Positions 59,103 through 64,000 of a stretch of DNA of 64,000 nucleotides are shown piece after piece. The stretch is taken from the NCBI GenBank assembly GCA_911728455.2, contig OU452238.1, positions 13,362,049-13,426,048 of the forward strand. Reading direction: 5' to 3'. A program made the translations under genes and the position numbers. Under the pieces are notes generated by a model. That model was not told the origin of the DNA. It made no database searches and saw only the letters and a program-made list of their open reading frames with translations. The stretch's first letter is position 1. Each line of letters begins with the position of its first letter. Source of the stretch: Marthasterias glacialis. Its lineage: Eukaryota > Echinodermata > Asteroidea > Forcipulatida > Asteriidae.

Positions 59103-62064
59103 GCTTCAGTCCAGCACACACGTAGCGGCCTTGGCTATTGTTGACGTACACAGAGCATGGCCATTTGCTCTTGACATCTTCGGGGTGTCCTCACTCCGCG
59201 GTCCCTGGCATCCTCCCTGTTTATCCCACAACCCCAAGACCGGCATTTTCGGAAAGCCCATGAGCAGGGCTTTCCAACAGTGTCAGACTTGTCAGTTTTC
59301 CGCCAATACTTTGGGCGATAAAGCCGTTGCTAAGTCTTGTTTTCAATCTGTTACAGCTTCGTGTACAAAAGTGCCATTAGACAGGTGTTTGAAGCGCATT
59401 CGGAGCAGCCCCGCTCTCTGGTGGTTTCAACGCGGAAGATGGCCCTGGCTGGCCGGGAAAACTAAATTTTCGGATGCAGGACTATGGCAGCTACCTGCAG
59501 GTACAAGAAATTTCTCTCTAGCCCCATTATTTATGGAGTTATTGGCCGTGGCGCTGCCGACTTCTTTTTTTGGCGTTTTTTTTTTTTTTTTTTTTTTTTG
59601 CTGGCTTCAGTCCAGCACACATGTAGCGGCCTTGGCTATTGTTGACGTACACAGAGCATGGCCATTTGCTCTTGACATCTTCGGGGTGTCCTCACTCCGC
59701 GGTCCCTGGCATCCTCCCTGTTTATCCCACAACCCCAAGACCGGCATTTTCGGAAAGCCCATGAGCAGGGCTTTCCAACAGTGTCAGACTTGTCAGTTTT
59801 CCGCCAATACTTTGGGAGATAGAGCCGTTGCTAAGTCTTGTTTTCACTCTGTTACAGCTTCGTGTACAAAAGTGCCATTAGACAGGTGTTTGAAGCGCAT
59901 TCGGAGCAGCCCCGCTCTCTGGTGGTTTCAACGCGGAAGATGGCCCTGGCTGGCCGGGAAAACTAGATTTTCGGATGCAGGACTATGGCAGCTACCTGCA
60001 GGTACAAGAAATTTCTCTCTAGCCCCATTATTTGTGGAGTTATTGGCCGTGGCGCTGCCGACTTCTTTTTTCGGCGTTTTTTTTTTTTTTGCTGGCTTCA
60101 GTCCAGCACACACGTAGCGGCCTTGGCTATTGTTGACGTACACAGAGCATGGCCATTTGCTCTTGACATCTTCGGGGTGTCCTCACTCTGCGGTCCCTGA
60201 CATCCTCCCTGTTTATCCCACAACCCCAAGACCGGCATTTTCGGAAAGCCCATGAGCAGGGCTTTCCAACAGTGTCAGACTTGTCAGTTTTCCGCCAATA
60301 CTTTGGGAGATAGAGCCGTTGCTAAGTCTTGTTTTCACTCTGTTACAGCTTCGTGTACAAAAGTGCCATTAGACAGGTGTTTGAAGCGCATTCGGAGCAG
60401 CCCCGCTCTCTGGTGGTTTCAACGCGGAAGATGGCCCTGGCTGGCCGGGAAAACTAGATTTTCGGATGCAGGACTATGGCAGCTACCTGCAGGTACAAGA
60501 AATTTCTCTCTAGCCCCATTATTTTTGGAGTTATTGGCCGTGGTGCTGCCGACTTCTTTTTTCGGCGTTTTTTTTTTTTTTTTTGCTGGCTTCAGTCCAG
60601 CACACACGTAGCGGCCTTGGCTATTGTTGACGTACACAGAGCATGGCCATTTGCTCTTGACATCTTCGGGGTGTCCTCACTCCGCGGTCCCTGGCATCTT
60701 CCCTGTTTATCCCACAACCCCAAGACCGGCATTTTCGGAAAGCCCATGAGCAGGGCTTTCCAACAGTGTCAGACTTGTCAGTTTTCCGCCAATACTTTGG
60801 GAGATAGAGCCGTTGCTAAGTCTTGTTTTCACTCTGTTACAGCTTCGTGTACAAAAGTGCCATTATACAGGTGTTTGAAGCGCATTCAGAGCAGCCCCAC
60901 TCTCTGGTGGTTTCAAGGCGGAAGATGGCCCTGGCTGGCCGGGAAAACTAGATTTTCGGATGCAGGACTATGGCAGCTACCTGCAGGTACAAGAAATTTC
61001 TCTCTAGCCCCATTATTTGTGGAGTTATTGGCCGTGGCGCTGCCGACTTCTTTTTTCGGCGTTTTTTTTTTTTTTTTTTGCTGGCTTCAGTCCAGCACAC
61101 ACGTAGCGGCCTTGGCTATTGTTGACGTACACAGAGCATGGCCGTTTGCACCGGACTTCTTCGGGGTGTCCTCACTCTGCGGTCCCTGACATCCTCCCTG
61201 TTTATCCCACAACCCCAAGACCGGCATTTTCGGAAAGCCCATGAGCAGGGCTTTCCAACAGTGTCAGACTTGTCAGTTTTCCGCCAATACTTTGGGAGAT
61301 AGAGCCGTTGCTAAGTCTTGTTTTCACTCTGTTACAGCTTCGTGTACAAAAGTGCCATTAGACAGGTGTTTGAAGCGCATTCGGAGCAGCCCCGCTCTCT
61401 GGTGGTTTCAACGCGGAAGATGGCCCTGGCTGGCCGGGAAAACTAGATTTTCGGATGCAGGACTATGGCAGCTACCTGCAGGTACAAGAAATTTCTCTCT
61501 AGCCCCATTATTTGTGGAGTTATTGGCCGTGGCGCTGCCGACTTCTTTTTTCGGCGTTTTTTTTTTTTTTTTGCTGGCTTCAGTCCAGCACACACGTAGC
61601 GGCCTTGGCTATTGTTGACGTACACAGAGCATGGCCATTTGCTCTTGACATCTTCGGGGTGTCCTCACTCCGCGGTCCCTGGCATCTTCCCTGTTTATCC
61701 CACAACCCCAAGACCGGCATTTTCGGAAAGCCCATGAGCAGGGCTTTCCAACAGTGTCAGACTTGTCAGTTTTCCGCCAATACTTTGGGAGATACAGCCG
61801 TTGCTAAGTCTTGTTTTCACTCTGTTACAGATTCGTGTACAAAAGTGCCATTAGACAGGTGTTTGAAGCGCATTCGGAGCAGCCCCGCTCTCTGATGGTT
61901 TCAACGCGGAAGATGGCCCTGGCTGGCCGGGAAAACTAGATTTTCGGATGCAGGACTATGGCAGCTACCTGCAGGTACAAGAAATTTCTCTCTAGCCCCA
62001 TTATTTATGGAGTTATTGGCCGTGGCGCTGCCGACTTCTTTTTTCGGCGTTTTTTTTTTCTTTT
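58595..62064 (+). repeat. M118-M124 with a 988-bp dimer
   Basis: Monomers start at 58595, 59099, 59600, 60091, 60585, 61080 and 61573. M121 and M123 share cactctgcgg and cctgacatcc; M122 and M124 share ggcatcttcc; the step is 988-989 bp. M118 carries the same ctctgcgg and cctgacatcc as M121 and M123, plus gactagc, ccctgctc and gttaaaacgcgg. M119 has aaagccg and tcaatctg. M122 has attatacagg and cattcagag. T-runs after M120 to M124 are short (about 10-17 T). Confidence 0.84.
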
Positions 62065-62542
62065 GCTGGCTTCAGTCCAGCACACACGTAGCGGCCTTGG
62101 CTATTGTTGACGTACACAGAGCATGGCCATTTGCTCTTGACATCTTCGGGGTGTCCCCACTCCACGGTCCCTGGCATCCTCCCTGTTTATCCCACAACCC
62201 CAAGACCGGCATTTTCGGAAAGCCCATGAGAAGGGCTTTCCAACAGTGTCAGACTTGTCAGTTTTCCGCCAATACTTTGGGAGATAGAGCCGTTGCTAAG
62301 TCTTGTTTTCACTCTGTTACAGCTTCGTGTACAAAAGTGCCATTAGACAGGTGTTTGAAGCGCATTCGGAGCAGCCCCGCTCTCTGGTGGTTTCAACGCG
62401 GAAGATGTCCCTGGCTGGCCGGGAAAACTAAATTTTCGGATGCAGGACTATGGCAGCTACCTGCAGGTACAAGAAATTTCTCTCTAGCCCCATTATTTAT
62501 GGAGTTATTGGCCGTGGCGCTGCCGACTTCTTTTTTCGGCGG

Positions 62543-62574
<32 letters not shown>

Positions 62575-64000
62575 GCTTCAGTCCAGCACACACGTAGCGG
62601 CCTTGGCTATTGTTGACATACATAGAGCATGGCCGTTTGCACTGGACTTCTTCGGGGTGTCCTCACTCCGCGGTCCCTGGCATCCTCCCTGTTTATCCCA
62701 CAACCCCAAGACCGGCATTTTCGGAAAGCCCATGAGCCGGGCTTTCCAACAGTGTCACACTTGTCAGTTTTCCGCCATTACTTTGGGAGATAGAGCCGTT
62801 GCTAAGTCTTGTTTTCACTATGTTACAGCTTCGTGTACAAAAGTGCCATTAGACAGGTGTTTGAAGCGCATTCGGAGCAGCCCCGCTCTCTGATGGTTTC
62901 AACGCGGAAGATGGCCCTGGCTGGCCGGGAAAACTAGATTTTCGGATGCAGGACTATGGCAGCTACCTGCAGGTACAAGAAATTTCTCTCTAGCCCCATT
63001 ATTTATGGAGTTATTGGCCGTGGCGCTGCCGACTTCTTTTTTCGGCGTTTTTTTTTTTTTTTTTTTTTTTTTTGCTGGCTTCAGTCCAGCACACACGTAG
63101 CGGCCTTGGCTATTGTTGACGTACACAGAGCATGGCCATTTGCTCTTGACATCTTCGGGGTGTCCCCACTCCGCGGTCCCTGGCATCCTCCCTGTTTATC
63201 CCACAACCCCAAGACCGGCATTTTCGGAAAGCCCATGAGAAGGGCTTTCCAACAGTGTCAGACTTGTCAGTTTTCCGCCAATACTTTGGGAGATAGAGCC
63301 GTTGCTAAGTCTTGTTTTCACTCTGTTACAGCTTCGTGTACAAAAGTGCCATTAGACAGGTGTTTGAAGCGCATTCGGAGCAGCCCCGCTCTCTGGTGGT
63401 TTCAACGCGGAAGATGTCCCTGGCTGGCCGGGAAAACTAAATTTTCGGATGCAGGACTATGGCAGCTACCTGCAGGTACAAGAAATTTCTCTCTAGCCCC
63501 ATTATTTGTGGAGTTATTGGCCGTGGCGCTGCCGACTTCTTTTTTCGGCGGTTTTTTTTTTTTTTTTTTTTTTTTTGCTGGCTTCAGTCCAGCACACACG
63601 TAGCGGCCTTGGCTATTGTTGACGTACACAGAGCATGGCCGTTTGCACTGGACTTCTTCGGGGTGTCCTCACTCCGCGGTCCCTGGCATCCTCCCTGTTT
63701 ATCCCACAACCCCAAGACCGGCATTTTCGGAAAGCCCATGAGCCGGGCTTTCCAACAGTGTCAGACTTGTCAGTTTTCCGCCATTACTTTGGGAGATAGA
63801 GCCGTTGCTAAGTCTTGTTTTCACTCTGTTACAGCTTCGTGTACAAAAGTGCCATTAGACAGGTGTTTGAAGCGCATTCGGAGCAGCCCCGCTCTCTGGT
63901 GGTTTCAACGCGGAAGATGTCCCTGGCTGGCCGGGAAAACTAAATTTTCGGATGCAGGACTATGGCAGCTACCTGCAGGTACAAGAAATTTCTCTCTAGC
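62065..64000 (+). repeat. 1-kb dimer M125-M128, last unit cut by the window
   Basis: Monomers start at 62065, 62571, 63074 and 63577. M125 and M127 share type A, gtccccact, gagaaggg, gatgtccc and aaaactaaatt (1009-bp step). M126 and M128 share type B, gagccggg and ccattac (1006-bp step). M128 carries gatgtccc and aaaactaaatt like M125 and M127, so part of it was exchanged with its neighbour. M128 ends at base 424 of the unit, just after the donor-like GTACAAG, so the array continues beyond the right edge. Confidence 0.88.

Larger units (their letters stand above)
1..64000. repeat. Tandem satellite array of a ~500-bp monomer
   Basis: The same unit recurs head to tail, always in the same orientation, from the first base to the last. 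Monomer starts were set at the gctgg that follows each T-run; 127 complete units and two partial ends were placed by eye. Spacing is 488 to 507 bp for all complete units except one of 426 bp with an internal deletion. Length changes are nearly all in the T-run; the rest of the unit is almost colinear. Pairs of monomers differ by a handful to a few tens of substitutions. No flanking unique DNA is present, so the true array length is unknown. The family is not one I recognise. The strand of the repeat is arbitrary because no transcript is known. The unit length and T-run resemble a 5S rDNA repeat in outline, but no 5S gene is present. Confidence 0.98.

Noticed and set aside
1..64000. CRISPR array
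   Set aside because: Period is 500 bp, with no short direct repeats separated by unique spacers.
1..64000. Assembly artefact as the cause of the array
   Set aside because: Monomers differ by ordered, nested markers, indels and chimeric units, which a looped assembly would not produce. The exact copy number and T-run lengths could still be wrong.

Overview
The whole 64-kb window is one head-to-tail tandem array of a single monomer of about 500 bp. I placed 127 complete monomers (M1 to M127, first base of M1 at 146, using the conserved gctggcttcag after the T-run as monomer start). They are flanked by a 145-bp partial monomer (M0) at the left edge and a 424-bp partial monomer (M128) at the right edge. 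Mean spacing is (63577-146)/127 = 499.5 bp. No unique sequence, conventional gene, rRNA, tRNA, CRISPR array or recognisable transposon interrupts it. The window therefore lies inside a satellite or macrosatellite of a eukaryote. Sequence differences between monomers fall heavily on CpG sites as C-to-T or G-to-A changes, which points to a genome with germline CpG methylation, most likely a vertebrate (a plant is not excluded). I do not recognise the repeat family and do not name a species.

Every monomer has the same internal layout. It starts with a short GCTGG/CCAGC hairpin. Next comes a region with two alternative four-SNP haplotypes (type A, ccatttgctcttgacatc; type B, ccgtttgcactggacttc). 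A perfect 9-bp inverted repeat follows. Then comes an exon-like cassette with a branch-point-like TGCTAAG, a pyrimidine tract, CAG, 144 nt, and CAG/GTACAAG. A 12-bp palindrome, TACCTGCAGGTA, sits at the donor-like end. A GCCGA/TCGGC hairpin comes last, followed directly by a T-run of 10 to 29 bases. Monomer length varies almost only in the T-run.

The array is organised at higher orders. From 1 to about 15.7 kb it is made of a 7.5 to 8.0-kb higher-order repeat (HOR) of 15 or 16 monomers. Two complete copies are present (146-7656 and 7657-15668), and M0 matches the tail of a further copy off the left edge. To the right the HOR breaks down into a patchwork: a trimer duplication (14.7-17.7 kb), several independent 1-kb dimer expansions (20.6-23.7, 35.7-37.7, 41.2-44.2, 60.1-62.1 and 62.1-64.0 kb), a nested trimer and 9-mer duplication (26.7-33.2 kb), a 5-mer (38.2-41.7 kb) and a 4-mer (55.2-58.6 kb). 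Private substitutions, small indels and one 78-bp deletion accumulate towards the right. This suggests that the homogenised core lies to the left and an older flank to the right.

Long open frames cover much of the array on both strands (up to 392 codons), but I do not call any of them a gene. They run through the T-run and change frame with its length, and their differences are mostly non-synonymous or nonsense. The most interesting open question is whether the exon-like cassette is ever spliced, because 144 nt is exactly 48 codons and joining cassettes would skip the T-runs.
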